Of a DNA stretch of 64,000 nucleotides, positions 8,124 through 18,093 are shown piece after piece. Under the pieces are notes generated by a model. That model did not search any database, had not been told where the DNA came from, and saw only the letters and a program-made list of their open reading frames with translations. Every line of letters starts with the position of its first letter. Position 1 is the first letter of the stretch. The stretch is taken from positions 372,001 to 436,000 of the forward strand of contig NZ_CP130749.1 of assembly GCF_030563405.1 (NCBI RefSeq), in the 5' to 3' direction. The translations under genes were made by a program, and so were the position numbers. The DNA is from Vibrio sp. SNU_ST1. Its GTDB lineage: Bacteria > Pseudomonadota > Gammaproteobacteria > Enterobacterales > Vibrionaceae.

Positions 8124-9785
8124 ATGTTCTGTATTCAATGTGAACAAACAATTCAAACCCCAACCGTAAAAGGCTGTTCTTTCGCACAAGGCATGTGTGG
8201 GAAAACGTCAGAAGTATCTGACCTTCAAGACGTGTTGGTGCATTCTCTTCAAGGTGTTTCTTTTTGGGCAAGCCTAGGTCGCGCTTGCGATGTTATTGAT
8301 ACAGAAGTTGATGAGTGGGCACCAAAAGCGTTCTTCGCAACGCTGACTAACGTTAACTTCGACCCTGCTCGTATTATCGAATTCGCACAACAGTCTCATG
8401 AATTCAAGCAGCGTTTGGAGCAAAAAGTTCGTGCAGCAGCAACATTGATTGGTTTTGAAATTCCAGAACTTTCTGCAGCAGCACAGTTCGATCTCCCAAC
8501 AGATTCTTCAGAGCTATTGGCACTTGCGCCTCAAGCTGCGGTAAACCGTGGTCACGACTCTCAACACGAAGATGTGATTGGTCTTCGTCTTCTTTGCCTA
8601 TACGGCTTAAAAGGTGCGGCAGCCTACATGGAGCACGCGCGTGTTCTTGGTCAAACTGACAATGCTATTTTTGCTGAGTACCACGAAATCATGGCGTTCT
8701 TAGGTACCGATCCATCTGACCTAAAACAACTGCTAGATACGTCTATGCAAATTGGCTTGATGAACTACAAAGTAATGGAAATGCTGGATAAAGGTGAGAC
8801 AGATACATTTGGTCACCCTCAACCAACAACCGTGAATGTTAAGACTAAGAAAGGCCACTGTATTCTTGTTTCTGGTCACGACTTGCATGATCTAGAAAAG
8901 ATCCTTCAACAGACTGAAGGCAAGGGTATCAACGTTTACACTAACGGTGAGATGCTACCTGCACACGGTTACCCAGAGCTAAACAAGTACCCACATCTTG
9001 CGGGTAACTACGGCAGCGCTTGGCAGAACCAGCAAAAAGAATTCGCTAACTTCCCTGGCGCAATTGTAATGACGTCTAACTGCCTACTTAACCCTGATGT
9101 AGGTTCTTACGCAGACCGTCTATTTACACGCAGCATCGTGGGCTGGCCGGGTGTTGATCACCTTGAAGGCGACGATTTCAGCGCAGTGATTGATTGTGCT
9201 CTTGCGCAAGAAGGCTTCAAACATGATGAGATCGAGCAGATGATCACTGTTGGCTTCGGTCGTAACGCACTGATGGAAGCGGCACCTGCGGTTATTGAGC
9301 AAGTGAAAGAAGGTAACATCAAACACTTCTTCCTAGTCGGTGGTTGTGACGGTGACAAATCTGAACGTAGCTACTACACAGACTTCACAGCTCAAGCGCC
9401 AGAAGATTCAGTAATCCTGACACTTGCATGTGGTAAATTCCGTTTCAACAAAAACCAATTCGGCGACATTAACGGTATCCCACGTCTGCTAGATGTTGGC
9501 CAATGTAACGATGCTTATTCAGCGATTCAGCTTGCTATCGCACTGTCTCAAGAGTTTGATTGTGGTATCAACGAACTTCCGTTAACGCTAGTTCTATCTT
9601 GGTTCGAGCAAAAAGCGATCGTTATCTTGCTTACTCTGTTCGCTCTAGGTGTGAAAGGTATCTACACAGGCCCTACAGCACCTGCGTTCCTAACTGAAAA
9701 CCTACTTAAGATTATGCAAGACGAGTTCGATATGCGTTCTATTTCAACGCCAGAACAAGATCTTAAAACAATCTTAGCGGCTTAA
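8124..9785 (+). CDS. hcp: Hydroxylamine reductase / hybrid-cluster protein
   Basis: A 553-aa hybrid-cluster protein. The N-terminal cluster ligands are Cys3, Cys6, Cys18 and Cys25 (C-X2-C-X11-C-X6-C), the spacing of the E. coli-type class that holds a [2Fe-2S] cluster. Ligands of the hybrid 4Fe cluster are seen in [12 protein letters not shown] (His), [12 protein letters not shown] (Glu), [33 protein letters not shown] and [10 protein letters not shown] (Cys) and WFEQKAI (Glu). It reduces NO or hydroxylamine in the cytoplasm under anaerobic nitrosative stress. The gene for its reductase, hcr, follows by 112 bp. GGAG lies 8 bp before the ATG. Confidence 0.96.
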   Translation: MFCIQCEQTIQTPTVKGCSFAQGMCGKTSEVSDLQDVLVHSLQGVSFWASLGRACDVIDTEVDEWAPKAFFATLTNVNFDPARIIEFAQQSHEFKQRLEQKVRAAATLIGFEIPELSAAAQFDLPTDSSELLALAPQAAVNRGHDSQHEDVIGLRLLCLYGLKGAAAYMEHARVLGQTDNAIFAEYHEIMAFLGTDPSDLKQLLDTSMQIGLMNYKVMEMLDKGETDTFGHPQPTTVNVKTKKGHCILVSGHDLHDLEKILQQTEGKGINVYTNGEMLPAHGYPELNKYPHLAGNYGSAWQNQQKEFANFPGAIVMTSNCLLNPDVGSYADRLFTRSIVGWPGVDHLEGDDFSAVIDCALAQEGFKHDEIEQMITVGFGRNALMEAAPAVIEQVKEGNIKHFFLVGGCDGDKSERSYYTDFTAQAPEDSVILTLACGKFRFNKNQFGDINGIPRLLDVGQCNDAYSAIQLAIALSQEFDCGINELPLTLVLSWFEQKAIVILLTLFALGVKGIYTGPTAPAFLTENLLKIMQDEFDMRSISTPEQDLKTILAA

Positions 9786-9897
9786 TCTAAGCCAACCTGA
9801 AGCCTCGTTGTTGTGACGTTTTTAATAAAACAAACAGCTGCGGGGCTTTTTAGATTTAAATCTTTAGTCATTTAATCATCAGTAAGGTGCGTGAACT

Positions 9898-10977
9898 ATG
9901 TATGCATGGTCGGATAGCGATTCAATCAATTTAGTGTGTTTAAAGAAATGGCACGAGACGCCAGATACGGTCAGCTTTGAGCTTGGCAGTATTCCACAAG
10001 ACTTACATTTCAACTTTAAGCCTGGCCAGTTCATCACGTTGGGTTTGGATATGCCGACGAAAACAGATTATCGCGCCTATTCTGTGGCTTCTTGTCCGGA
10101 AGATAATCGTTTGAAGCTTACGGTAAAGCGTGTGGAAGGTGGCTTGGTTTCGAACTTTATTGTTGATGAACTTGATGAAGGTGATGAGGTTTCCGTATTG
10201 AAGCCGGCAGGTGCGTTTAACTGTATTGATTGCATGCCAACGGAAACAAAGAAAGTAACACTAGTGAGTGCAGGTTGTGGTATCACACCAGTAATGGCGA
10301 TGGCAAAATATTGGCTGGCTCAAGGCAGTGATATTGAGATCGACTTCGTCCACATGGCACGCAATAAGCGTGAGACCATTTACTTTCAAGAACTGCATCA
10401 ATTAGATGAGGCGCACAGTAACTTCAATCTTAAATTGCTGCTAAAAGACAGTGAAGGAACATTAGCTCCTCAAGGTCGATTAGATAAGAATTGGTTAGTA
10501 AAACTGAGCCCAGATATTTTAGACCGAACTGTTTATCTGTGTGGCCCAGTTGGCTTTATGCAAAACATAGAAAGCTACCTGAAAGAACTAGAATTCAACA
10601 TGGACAATTTCTATCAAGAAAGTTTCACGCCAGCGAACCAAAACATTGATTCACCAGCCAATAGCAATACTTCATCAGAAGAATCACAGGCGGAAGCGTC
10701 TGCAGATACAAATGGTGTCGTTAAAGTGTTTGTACCTGCCTTTGGTGCCGAAGTTGAAGCTGAAGCCGGTACACCATTAGCTGATTCATTAGAGAAAGCC
10801 GGTGTTCCGATTATTATTGCTTGTCGTAGCGGTATTTGTGGTTCTTGCAAATGCAAAGTAACCAAGGGTTCTGTGGAATCAAGCAGCCAAGAAACATTGA
10901 CGCCAGAACAGATTGAGCAAGGTTATGTCCTTGCGTGTTCAAGTACGATTCAGTCAGATGTTGAAGTTGAATTGTAG
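9898..10977 (+). CDS. hcr: NADH oxidoreductase for the hybrid-cluster protein
   Basis: A 359-aa reductase in three parts: an FAD-binding barrel (about 1-100, with RAYSVAS as the FAD motif), an NAD-binding domain (about 105-240, SAGCGITPVMAMA and YLCGPVGFM), an acidic Ser/Asn/Glu-rich linker, and a C-terminal plant-type [2Fe-2S] ferredoxin domain (CRSGICGSCKCKV plus a distal Cys in YVLACSS). It passes electrons from NADH to Hcp. It is very likely cotranscribed with hcp. The low-complexity linker (about 245-270) is longer than I would expect but has no catalytic role. Confidence 0.93.
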   Translation: MYAWSDSDSINLVCLKKWHETPDTVSFELGSIPQDLHFNFKPGQFITLGLDMPTKTDYRAYSVASCPEDNRLKLTVKRVEGGLVSNFIVDELDEGDEVSVLKPAGAFNCIDCMPTETKKVTLVSAGCGITPVMAMAKYWLAQGSDIEIDFVHMARNKRETIYFQELHQLDEAHSNFNLKLLLKDSEGTLAPQGRLDKNWLVKLSPDILDRTVYLCGPVGFMQNIESYLKELEFNMDNFYQESFTPANQNIDSPANSNTSSEESQAEASADTNGVVKVFVPAFGAEVEAEAGTPLADSLEKAGVPIIIACRSGICGSCKCKVTKGSVESSSQETLTPEQIEQGYVLACSSTIQSDVEVEL

Positions 10978-11076
10978 CCATCTTATACAAGCAAGAATGA
11001 AGCACGTGAGAACGGAGCTTTGTTCGTTTGGAAGACAAAGTGTTTAGAAGACATAGCGTATAGCAGATATAAAAAG

Positions 11077-11113
11077 GCCACTTAGATCGTTAGAGAGAGC
11101 AGATCTAAGTGGC
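11077..11113 (-). terminator. Terminator for the long-form GAPDH gene
   Basis: GCCACTTAGATC at 11077-11088 pairs perfectly with GATCTAAGTGGC at 11102-11113. On the - strand the stem is followed by CTTTTT, placing it downstream of the gene at 11237-12673. It lies between two converging genes and could also stop hcr transcription. Confidence 0.75.
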
Positions 11114-11236
11114 AACCCTATTGTTTATACGGGGGAGCAAAACAAAAGGGGTTACGAAGCCCATAACAGACTTCGCAGATATAGTTATTATGTTGTGGAG
11201 CTGGTTGCGCTGAGTTAGTTACGAGATCGAAGTCGT

Positions 11237-12673
11237 TTAAACTTCAGGGTATGTCTTGTAACGAACGCCCATCATCTGTTCCATACAGTGAACAACTTGG
11301 CAGCTGTAGCCAAACTCGTTGTCGTACCAAATATAGAGAACAGCGCGGTTGTCTTGCGCGATAGTTGCAACACCGTCAACCACACCTGGGTGACGAGAAC
11401 CCACTAAGTCTGTAGATACAATCTCAGTTGAGTCGGTGTAATCAATCTGTGCAGATAAAGTTGAAGATAGCGCCATTTCACGCAGGTATTCGTTCAACTC
11501 TTCTTTGTTTGTGCCTTTCTCAAGGTTTAGGTTTGCTACTGCCATTGAAACGTTTGGCGTAGGTACGCGAATCGCATTACCTGTTAACTTACCTTCCATT
11601 TCTGGCATCGCTTTTGATACTGCTTTTGCAGCACCTGTTGATGTCAGTACCATGTTCAATGAAGCAGCACGGCCACGACGATCACCAGAGTGGAAGTTGT
11701 CGATCAAGTTTTGGTCATTGGTAAATGAATGAACCGTTTCGATGTGACCCGATAGGACACCAAACTTGTCGTGAACCGCTTTCAATACTGGCGTAATCGC
11801 GTTGGTTGTACAGCTTGCAGCAGAGATGATAGTGTCTTCTGGTTGAATGTCATTTTGGTTTACACCAAATACTACGTTCTTGATCTCACCTTTGCCTGGC
11901 GCAGTCAGTAGAACCTTCTTCGCACCATTACACGCAACGTGTTGGCTTAGGCCTTCAGCGTCACGCCACACACCTGTGTTATCAACGACAAGTGCATTCT
12001 CGATACCGTAAGATGTGTAATCCACTTCTGCTGGCTTGTTTGCGTAGATAACTTGGATGAAGTTACCGTTAACGATGATCGCTTTACGTTCTTGGTCTAC
12101 AACGATGCTGCCGTTGAATTGGCCATGAACCGAGTCTCGACGTAGCAAGCTTGCACGTTTTTCTAAGTCACCATCTTTGCCGCCACGAACAACAATTGCA
12201 CGTAAACGTAGTGGGTAACCTGGGCCACTTTTCTCGATTAATAGACGAGTGAGCAAGCGGCCGATACGACCAAAACCGTACAATACAACATCGCGAGGTT
12301 CTGTCATCGCGTCGCCTTCAAGCGATTCTAAAAGTGCAGTTTGTAGGAAATCATCCAACCCGATTGTGCCTTCGCGATCTTGCCAGAATGTATGAGCAAG
12401 GCGACCAACATCGATACGACATGGAGACAAGTCCATAGAGAGAAGGTGTTGAATGATTGGTTGAGTCTGTTCAGCGGTAAGCGGAGAACCTGTGTAACGT
12501 TTTGCGATGCGGTGAGCTTTGATGATGTCGATAGTTGTTGCGTTAACCAGTGTTTTACCGAAGAGGATAACTTCAACGCCTTTTTGGCGGTACAACTGAC
12601 CTAAAGTAGGAGCGATTGATTCAGCAATAGTTTGACTAGTTTGCCAGTCTAGGAGGTGCTTTTCGGGACTCAT
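11237..12673 (-). CDS. Glyceraldehyde-3-phosphate dehydrogenase, long form with N-terminal extension
   Basis: A 478-aa protein whose last ~345 residues are a complete GAPDH: Rossmann motif VVLYGFGRIGRLLTRLL (about 130-146), catalytic SAASCTTNAITP with the active Cys, HSFTNDQNLIDN and the C-terminal WYDNEFGYSCQV. Classical GAPDH has about 330 residues. The first ~125 residues form an extra helical domain seen in a GapB-like class of gamma-proteobacteria. In that class the enzyme is often tied to gluconeogenic growth; the direction used here is inference. The canonical Asp of NAD-type enzymes after the Rossmann strand is not evident, so NADP use is possible. It has its own terminator on the - strand. 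Confidence 0.9.
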   Translation of the reverse strand: MSPEKHLLDWQTSQTIAESIAPTLGQLYRQKGVEVILFGKTLVNATTIDIIKAHRIAKRYTGSPLTAEQTQPIIQHLLSMDLSPCRIDVGRLAHTFWQDREGTIGLDDFLQTALLESLEGDAMTEPRDVVLYGFGRIGRLLTRLLIEKSGPGYPLRLRAIVVRGGKDGDLEKRASLLRRDSVHGQFNGSIVVDQERKAIIVNGNFIQVIYANKPAEVDYTSYGIENALVVDNTGVWRDAEGLSQHVACNGAKKVLLTAPGKGEIKNVVFGVNQNDIQPEDTIISAASCTTNAITPVLKAVHDKFGVLSGHIETVHSFTNDQNLIDNFHSGDRRGRAASLNMVLTSTGAAKAVSKAMPEMEGKLTGNAIRVPTPNVSMAVANLNLEKGTNKEELNEYLREMALSSTLSAQIDYTDSTEIVSTDLVGSRHPGVVDGVATIAQDNRAVLYIWYDNEFGYSCQVVHCMEQMMGVRYKTYPEV

Positions 12674-13426
12674 CTTTACTCGGGACCTTTCACGTTAATT
12701 TCTGCAATCATAGCGAATGTAGGGTAGCCATGAGTGCATGGGGGAGTTGAGCTATCTAAGCTTTTGTGGTCTTTAACGCCACTTAAATTTGCTTGATATG
12801 CCTTGTGTGTAATTTGTAATTTTTATGTGGCAGGATTGTAAGGCACGACGAGTTATTCTGCTAGGAAAAATAAATGCAGATTAATTGTCTGAAAATTGGC
12901 TTTTAGTTGGTCATAAATTAAGGTTTTAGCGTCAAGAAAGGCTATTGACTTTAACAGTCTGTAGTACTTAATTTTCGCCAAAAAATACTCAGATCAAAAC
13001 ATAATGTGTAATAAGGGAGTTGCGATCATTAAAGATGTGATCATTAGCACTGGTTACACTTAAAAAGTAAACGACAGATAAGGTATTCAGCGAGTTTTCT
13101 AGTTCGACCTTTGAATAAGCTGAGTTTGAGTACAGAAAGTTCGTGACGCAAACGATTAGATCTCACAAATTTGACTTAACTTTGGTGTTTATTGGTTTCT
13201 AGAGCAGTGATTTGCTGTCATCTAGAGGCATAACCTTATCCTTTCACTTGTTTAAAACAGACCTTCCTCTTTAAATCCTGTATGTGGGTAACGACTGACG
13301 CCAATTTCCTATGATTAGCTCATAATGTCATTTGTTCATATTCAATTTGATCAATAACTCCTGTTAATGTCCTATTCTTATATTGGGCTAGGTAAAAATA
13401 CTATCGGGAAAGGAGTCGTTATAAAA
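12674..13426. other. 753-bp intergenic region, no gene seen
   Basis: This AT-rich gap holds the divergent promoters of the GAPDH gene (-) and the hybrid kinase (+). The only pattern noticed is a direct repeat GATCATTA (13024-13031 and 13039-13046, approximate). No ORF with a convincing start, and no clear terminator or RNA structure, was found. Confidence 0.5.
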
Positions 13427-16078
13427 ATGATAAATATGTCAATTAGATGGCGTCTTATTTTTCTTTCAACAGTTTCTGTATTCATCATGTTTGGGTTTAC
13501 AGTCAATGAAGTGCTCAAGAACGATAAGAAGATGAATCACCTTGAAGCAACGCGAATTAAGGTGGAAGCACTTCAATCTTTTAATGCTGTTTCAAGTGGT
13601 GCTTATCAATGGTTAGTGCTGTCTATAGACTCCCCAGAGAAAGGTCCGTTATTTTTAAAGCTACAAGCGGAAGTGGATAGGCTTGCTCATTACGAAATAC
13701 AACTTCAACAGTTCGACAACAGTTGGACTGTCGAGCCGCAGTTGATTGAGTTAAAGAGTGTGTTAGAGAAGATCGCGCGGGTAAACACTAGTATTGATAG
13801 CGACGCATCACAGATTACTGTCAGCAACGCACAGCAAACGGAACGTGCCTTTGACCTGTTGAAAGGCGTGTTAATGGATCTGTCTGAATATCGTGCCAAT
13901 ATAGTGGACGAAAAGATCAGCCAAACAGATGCGATGTTCATCAATCTTACTCACTACGTGTTCTGGACTCAGCGAGAAGCGTGGTTGAGTTACCGCTTGT
14001 ATCGTTCTCCAGAGCTGATTGATCAATATTTATTGAGCTATGTTGGAGCTTTAGAAAGGCAACAACAGCTGTTAGAGACGTTTTTACGATCAGACAGCCA
14101 CTCGCTAGAAATTAGCAAACTGTTAAACATGTTCTCCCAAGATGAATTTCAAGACCGTTTTACTGCTCGGCTTCTCAAAGGTGACTTCTCGATACCTGAA
14201 ATATATGAACATGTGGAAAATTTAGAGCGAAAGAAGCTGGCGATCTCAAAGGCGGTTGGTGCTTATACCGATCAATTAAAGTTTGATTTGACAAAAAATA
14301 TAGCGCTACAGAAAAGGCAAACGGCGGTTATGACATTGCTTATCCTTGTTGTTTCAGGTGCTTTGTTATGGCTTGGTGTCGCGACATCTTTGCGCTTAAA
14401 TAGAAACTTATCGATTATTTTGAAAGGGGTGTCTGAATGCGCGGATAGTTACGGCAAGCCTAAGGTGATTCATATTCAAGGTAACGATGAACTTGCCGAG
14501 TTCACTGAAACCCTCAATCGAGTGATGGAACGTAACCATCATCACAACAAAGAGCTGATAATAGCAAAAGAAGATGCGATTTCTGCGAATAAAGCCAAGA
14601 GTGCATTTTTAGCGAACATGTCCCATGAAATACGTACGCCGCTTAACGGAATTATCGGTATGGCGGAAATTTTATCTCAGAGCCAACTGAGCGCTAACCA
14701 ACAAGAGGTACTTGAGGATATCGAGTCGTCTTCACATTCGCTGTTGGTGTTGCTCAATGACATTCTCGATCTTTCTAAGATAGAGTCGGGTAACTTAATG
14801 TTGTCGCCGCATAATGCCGATTTGCGAGAAGCGGTTTACGACTCTGTGAGTGTAATTTTGTCGAAAGCGATCAGTAAAGACATTGAACTTGATATCAACA
14901 TTGATGCTCAAACCCCAACACAGTTGTTTTTCGATGAGTATCGTGTTCGACAAGTGCTAACCAATTTGCTGTCTAATGCCATTAAATTTACCTCAAAAGG
15001 CACGATTACAACGGATATTGCTTATACACCGATGTCTTTGGGGCGAGGTAAGCTTGAATGCAGTGTGTCTGATACCGGGGTTGGGATTGAGCCAGAGAAG
15101 CTAGAGTCCATTTTTGAACCTTTCACTCAAGAAGATGGCAGTATTACACGCCAATTCGGCGGTACAGGGCTAGGGCTTGCGATTTGTCGGCAGCTTGTTG
15201 ACTTGATGGGCGGCTATATTACCGCGCGCTCAGTGAAAGGAGGAGGCTCTACATTTACCTTTTGTTTGTACGTAGACACGGTCGAGGCTCACGCTCAAAC
15301 GTTCGATAACCTAAGCCGTGCGACTATTATCTCGAATTCTTTCAATTACCTCGATCAATTGGTCAAAGAGTGCGAGCGCTTAAATGTTCGACCTAATGTT
15401 GTGTCATCCATTTCGGAGCTTGGTGAGAGCCTGAAAGAAAGTGACTTGGTACTTTATTGTCACACGCTGCATCACTCCATGGATAAAGATCTTGCGACGC
15501 TGAAGGCGTTGTATCCGCTGACTCGCGTTATCGTGTGTCAGCATCACCTATTTAAAACCAATCTAATCACAGAAACGGTTCACTCGACTCATACATTACC
15601 ATTTTTGGGCAGACGCTTTTTAAACAGCCTACGATCGCTTGATGACGGTGAAGTACAAGCACCGACTGTGGAAGTAAAAGATGAAGAAGTTCGTTCTCTG
15701 AATCGACGTATTCTTATTGTTGAAGATAACCTGATGAATCAGAAGATAGCTAGCTTTTTCCTTGAGCAAGCGGGCTATGAATATTTGATTGCCAGCAATG
15801 GCCAAGAAGCGGTAGATGTCATCACTCAGGGTGCTCAGTTTGATGCCATTTTAATGGACTGCATGATGCCAGTTATGGATGGTATAACGGCGACTCGTGT
15901 GATTCGAGAGTGGGAGACAGATCAACAAGCCCCACCACTCCCCATTATTGCTTTAACTGCTAGTGTCTTAGAAGAGGACATCAAAAATTGCTTTGAAGCA
16001 GGCATGAACGCCTACTTGCCGAAACCTTATAAATCCCACCAACTGTATGATCTTTTCAGTAGCCTTGATATTGTCTAA
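13427..16078 (+). CDS. Hybrid sensor histidine kinase/response regulator
   Basis: An 883-aa membrane-bound hybrid kinase. Order: N-terminal membrane segment (WRLIFLSTVSVFIMFGFTV), a large helical periplasmic sensor region (about 30-300), second membrane segment (TLLILVVSGALLWLGVAT), HAMP-like linker, HisKA with SHEIRTPLNG (His about 399), HATPase with GTGLGLAICRQLVDLMGG, and a C-terminal receiver with LMDCMMPVMDG (Asp about 810). The signal sensed is unknown. The open frame extends up to an ATG at 13367, but AAAGGAG lies just before ATG 13427, which is preferred. No phosphotransfer domain is present, so the phosphate must go to a separate Hpt protein. Confidence 0.88.
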   Translation: MINMSIRWRLIFLSTVSVFIMFGFTVNEVLKNDKKMNHLEATRIKVEALQSFNAVSSGAYQWLVLSIDSPEKGPLFLKLQAEVDRLAHYEIQLQQFDNSWTVEPQLIELKSVLEKIARVNTSIDSDASQITVSNAQQTERAFDLLKGVLMDLSEYRANIVDEKISQTDAMFINLTHYVFWTQREAWLSYRLYRSPELIDQYLLSYVGALERQQQLLETFLRSDSHSLEISKLLNMFSQDEFQDRFTARLLKGDFSIPEIYEHVENLERKKLAISKAVGAYTDQLKFDLTKNIALQKRQTAVMTLLILVVSGALLWLGVATSLRLNRNLSIILKGVSECADSYGKPKVIHIQGNDELAEFTETLNRVMERNHHHNKELIIAKEDAISANKAKSAFLANMSHEIRTPLNGIIGMAEILSQSQLSANQQEVLEDIESSSHSLLVLLNDILDLSKIESGNLMLSPHNADLREAVYDSVSVILSKAISKDIELDINIDAQTPTQLFFDEYRVRQVLTNLLSNAIKFTSKGTITTDIAYTPMSLGRGKLECSVSDTGVGIEPEKLESIFEPFTQEDGSITRQFGGTGLGLAICRQLVDLMGGYITARSVKGGGSTFTFCLYVDTVEAHAQTFDNLSRATIISNSFNYLDQLVKECERLNVRPNVVSSISELGESLKESDLVLYCHTLHHSMDKDLATLKALYPLTRVIVCQHHLFKTNLITETVHSTHTLPFLGRRFLNSLRSLDDGEVQAPTVEVKDEEVRSLNRRILIVEDNLMNQKIASFFLEQAGYEYLIASNGQEAVDVITQGAQFDAILMDCMMPVMDGITATRVIREWETDQQAPPLPIIALTASVLEEDIKNCFEAGMNAYLPKPYKSHQLYDLFSSLDIV

Positions 16079-16097
16079 TGGTTCCAGTATCAAGGCT
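16061..16097. repeat. Inverted repeat over the stop codon of the hybrid kinase gene
   Basis: AGCCTTGATA (16061-16070) and TATCAAGGCT (16088-16097) are perfect complements around a 17-base loop that includes the stop codon at 16076-16078. There is no T run, so it is not a standard terminator. It lies between two converging genes. Confidence 0.5.
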
Positions 16098-16110
16098 AGC
16101 GCAGTGTGAT

Positions 16111-16347
16111 TTAGCGTACTTCTTGCCCAAGGCTGTATTGTGCAACACAGCGGCCTACGTAGCTGACTTTTAGTAACCCGGCCACTAATATGGTGCTGAT
16201 GTGTGCGAAAATTTGAATGGGTAGTGAGAAGTAATCGGCCATCGGATAAGCAACAATAATACTGAGTAGCATAAGCAAGGCGGTGATCGCTAAACTGAAG
16301 TTTGAAACAGAAAGTAGAGTTTGAAAGCGTTGAGTCATCGTCTTCAT
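16111..16347 (-). CDS. Small two-segment membrane protein, likely iron-regulated
   Basis: A 78-aa protein with two hydrophobic segments (about 17-34 and 42-61) and a C-terminus KVSYVGRCVAQYSLGQEVR. A similar YV-R-VAQ-LG ending occurs in small membrane proteins of other gamma-proteobacteria whose role I do not know. The gene is preceded at once by a Fur-like site inside a larger inverted repeat, so repression by iron is inferred. It overlaps nothing and converges on the hybrid kinase gene. Confidence 0.65.
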   Translation of the reverse strand: MKTMTQRFQTLLSVSNFSLAITALLMLLSIIVAYPMADYFSLPIQIFAHISTILVAGLLKVSYVGRCVAQYSLGQEVR

Positions 16348-16356
16348 ATTGAATTC

Positions 16357-16402
16357 CTAATTGCTATTAATAATTATGATACTTGTTATCAATAGCAATT
16401 AG
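16357..16402 (-). promoter_or_regulatory. Fur-like box nested in a 12-bp inverted repeat
   Basis: Outer arms CTAATTGCTATT (16357-16368) and AATAGCAATTAG (16391-16402) are perfect complements. Between and partly over them lies TGATACTTGTTATCA (16377-16391), which matches the 7-1-7 Fur core TGATAATNATTATCA at 12 of 14 defined positions. It sits 10-55 bp upstream of the ATG of the small membrane protein, where a repressor would act. Confidence 0.6.
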
Positions 16403-16511
16403 CGTTCCAATTGTGTTTTTATTATTAAATCAATGGTTTAATTTTTTGGTCTTATTTTTTGTGTCATAATGACCTCGTTGATCTATATGTCTTTATGACT
16501 CGGTTGGGTGT

Positions 16512-17138
16512 TTACCACTGTCTGAATCCACAAGTATCGATGTGGAATCGAACACCAGAATACAAACCCAGTCCAACGTTATTCTTTTGCCCAAATTCCG
16601 CATGAATCTTTTTAAGCTTCACGTGTAGGTTTTCGCGAGTAATATCATTAGCAGGCACTAAGTCTAAAGCGCAGAACTCTAAGTGTTTACTTCGCAGTGC
16701 GCCACCCGCTTGCTGATTGTAGATATCGGTTCTTTCTCCAGACACAGGAATAACAACGCCAATCTCAGGCTCAATATATTGTTGAATATACTTAAGGGTA
16801 TTAATCATTTTTGGCACATGCTTTTTATTGGGTAGGGTAAACAGAGTGGTGTTGCTCATAGCCCAGTCGGTCCCTTGCAACAAGACTAAGTGCAGAGGCA
16901 TGCTTCGGGTGATGCCGTTATCTTTGAGTTGCTGTCCGATCGCCTTGACTTGATCTTGGGCGTGGTTAAGGAGCATCCAACCTCGAAATGCTGATCTCGT
17001 GGGAACCTTGTAGCCATGAACATCGACCACGAGGTCGTCATAAGTGATTTCGGTTTCTTCGGTATAAAGTTTCTCAAATTTTTCAGGGTAAGGTTGCGTT
17101 GTTGATAGTGCCAAGGTAATCAGAATACTTCCGTACAT
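16512..17138 (-). CDS. Peptidase M15-like protein (D,D-carboxypeptidase fold)
   Basis: A 208-aa protein. The C-terminal half carries the M15A-type pattern: PVSGERTDIYNQQAGGALRS, then KHLEFCALDL (first zinc-ligand His and Asp) and FHIDTCGFRQW (second His), as in M15_3/DUF882-type peptidoglycan-trimming peptidases. The N-terminus (MYGSILITLALSTTQ) may be a short signal peptide, consistent with action on the cell wall in the periplasm. The substrate and exact activity are not established. The first ~110 residues show no domain I recognise. Confidence 0.7.
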   Translation of the reverse strand: MYGSILITLALSTTQPYPEKFEKLYTEETEITYDDLVVDVHGYKVPTRSAFRGWMLLNHAQDQVKAIGQQLKDNGITRSMPLHLVLLQGTDWAMSNTTLFTLPNKKHVPKMINTLKYIQQYIEPEIGVVIPVSGERTDIYNQQAGGALRSKHLEFCALDLVPANDITRENLHVKLKKIHAEFGQKNNVGLGLYSGVRFHIDTCGFRQW

Positions 17139-17165
17139 AAAGTCTCTCCATCGCTTAGGTTCGCC

Positions 17166-17219
17166 TCGTTATTAACGTTCACCTAGTTACTAACGTTTAC
17201 TCAGTTACTTACGTACACT
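17166..17219. repeat. Degenerate 18-bp tandem repeat, 3 units
   Basis: Three adjacent 18-bp units share the pattern AGTTACTAACGTTTACT with substitutions (17166-17183, 17184-17201, 17202-17219). They lie just upstream of the M15-like peptidase gene, in its promoter region. Confidence 0.75.
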
Positions 17220-17261
17220 AAGGATATTACGTTCGATTAAGTATAGACGCTGGAATTTAGG

Positions 17262-17291
17262 CACAAAAAAACCCACTACAAAGAGTGGGTT
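17262..17291 (-). terminator. Terminator of the DUF496 gene
   Basis: AACCCACT (17270-17277) pairs with AGTGGGTT (17284-17291). On the - strand the stem is followed by a T7 run, just downstream of the gene ending at 17320. Confidence 0.88.
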
Positions 17292-17319
17292 ACTATACAA
17301 GTAAACTCGCTAGGTTAGA

Positions 17320-17634
17320 TTATTTCTTACCTTGAGTTTGCTTGTCTTCTTCTGTTAGCTCACGAATGCGGCGGCTGATGTCGCGACGAGCTTTAGAGAT
17401 CTCTGCACTCTTGATGATGTGATCATCAACGCGGTCTTCGTAGTCAGCTTTCATGTTTTTGATAATGCCTAGGATCTCGTCGTGAGTCATCTCTGGCTTG
17501 ATGTAATCAAGTAGGTTATCAAGAAGGTCGACACGCTTGCGGTTGTCGCGAACTTTCTTTTCGTTGTCTAAAAGTTCACGCTTAAGTTTGTTCTTACGTC
17601 GTGCTTGGTTAACAATTTCAAATACGCTGCTCAT
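17320..17634 (-). CDS. yeeX: DUF496 family protein (YeeX)
   Basis: A 104-aa coiled-coil-like protein that follows E. coli YeeX along its length: [56 protein letters not shown] and ARRDISRRI. The family (DUF496) is widespread in gamma-proteobacteria; no biochemical function is established. The sequence is almost entirely charged helix. It is monocistronic with its own terminator. Confidence 0.9.
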   Translation of the reverse strand: MSSVFEIVNQARRKNKLKRELLDNEKKVRDNRKRVDLLDNLLDYIKPEMTHDEILGIIKNMKADYEDRVDDHIIKSAEISKARRDISRRIRELTEEDKQTQGKK

Positions 17635-17829
17635 AGATTCCTTTTCCTAATCGTCAAATACGTTGTCTGGTTCTGATTAAAGCACATCAGTTGGTGTTGT
17701 AACAGTCTTTAGATCAAAGCAAAAGTAAGGTTGTATAATTATTCGACACTCTCGCTTAAGTGCGATTGTTTTTATCTAAGAGTTCAAGTTAGTATCCAGT
17801 ATAGATACTTCATTGATACGAAATGTGGA

Positions 17830-18030
17830 ATGAATCAACAACAATTAGAAACAGACGATCTGGTTGAGGGTGTTACCGAATCTTCAGCAGAACAAAGCAA
17901 GCTTCGAGAGGCGTATGTACAAGAGCGCACTAATTTGGAAGTCGTGGAAATAGAGCTAAATCGTTCTAAGATCATAATGATTGATGAACAAGGCAGAAAG
18001 AAACGAGTACCGATTTTGTCTGAGCATTAG
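17830..18030 (+). CDS. Conserved-looking small protein, function unknown
   Basis: A 66-aa acidic protein (MNQQQLETDDLVEGVTESS at the start, EQGRKKRVPILSEH at the end). The open frame extends upstream to a TTG at 17731, but the upstream residues look like read-through of non-coding DNA, so ATG 17830 is preferred despite a weak ribosome site (GTGGA directly before it). It lies 63 bp upstream of yceH in the same direction. I do not recognise a family. Confidence 0.45.
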   Translation: MNQQQLETDDLVEGVTESSAEQSKLREAYVQERTNLEVVEIELNRSKIIMIDEQGRKKRVPILSEH

Positions 18031-18093
18031 CCATTACTGGCTGCATTGTTAAATGTTGAGTTGGAATTATCAAAATAATAAAAAGGAAAAACG

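Noticed and set aside
12955..13366. Small RNA gene in the long gap before the hybrid kinase
   Set aside because: No terminator hairpin with a T run and no clear promoter pair could be found.
17731..17829. N-terminal extension (TTG start) of the small gene ending at 18030
   Set aside because: The upstream residues look random and there is no spaced ribosome site.
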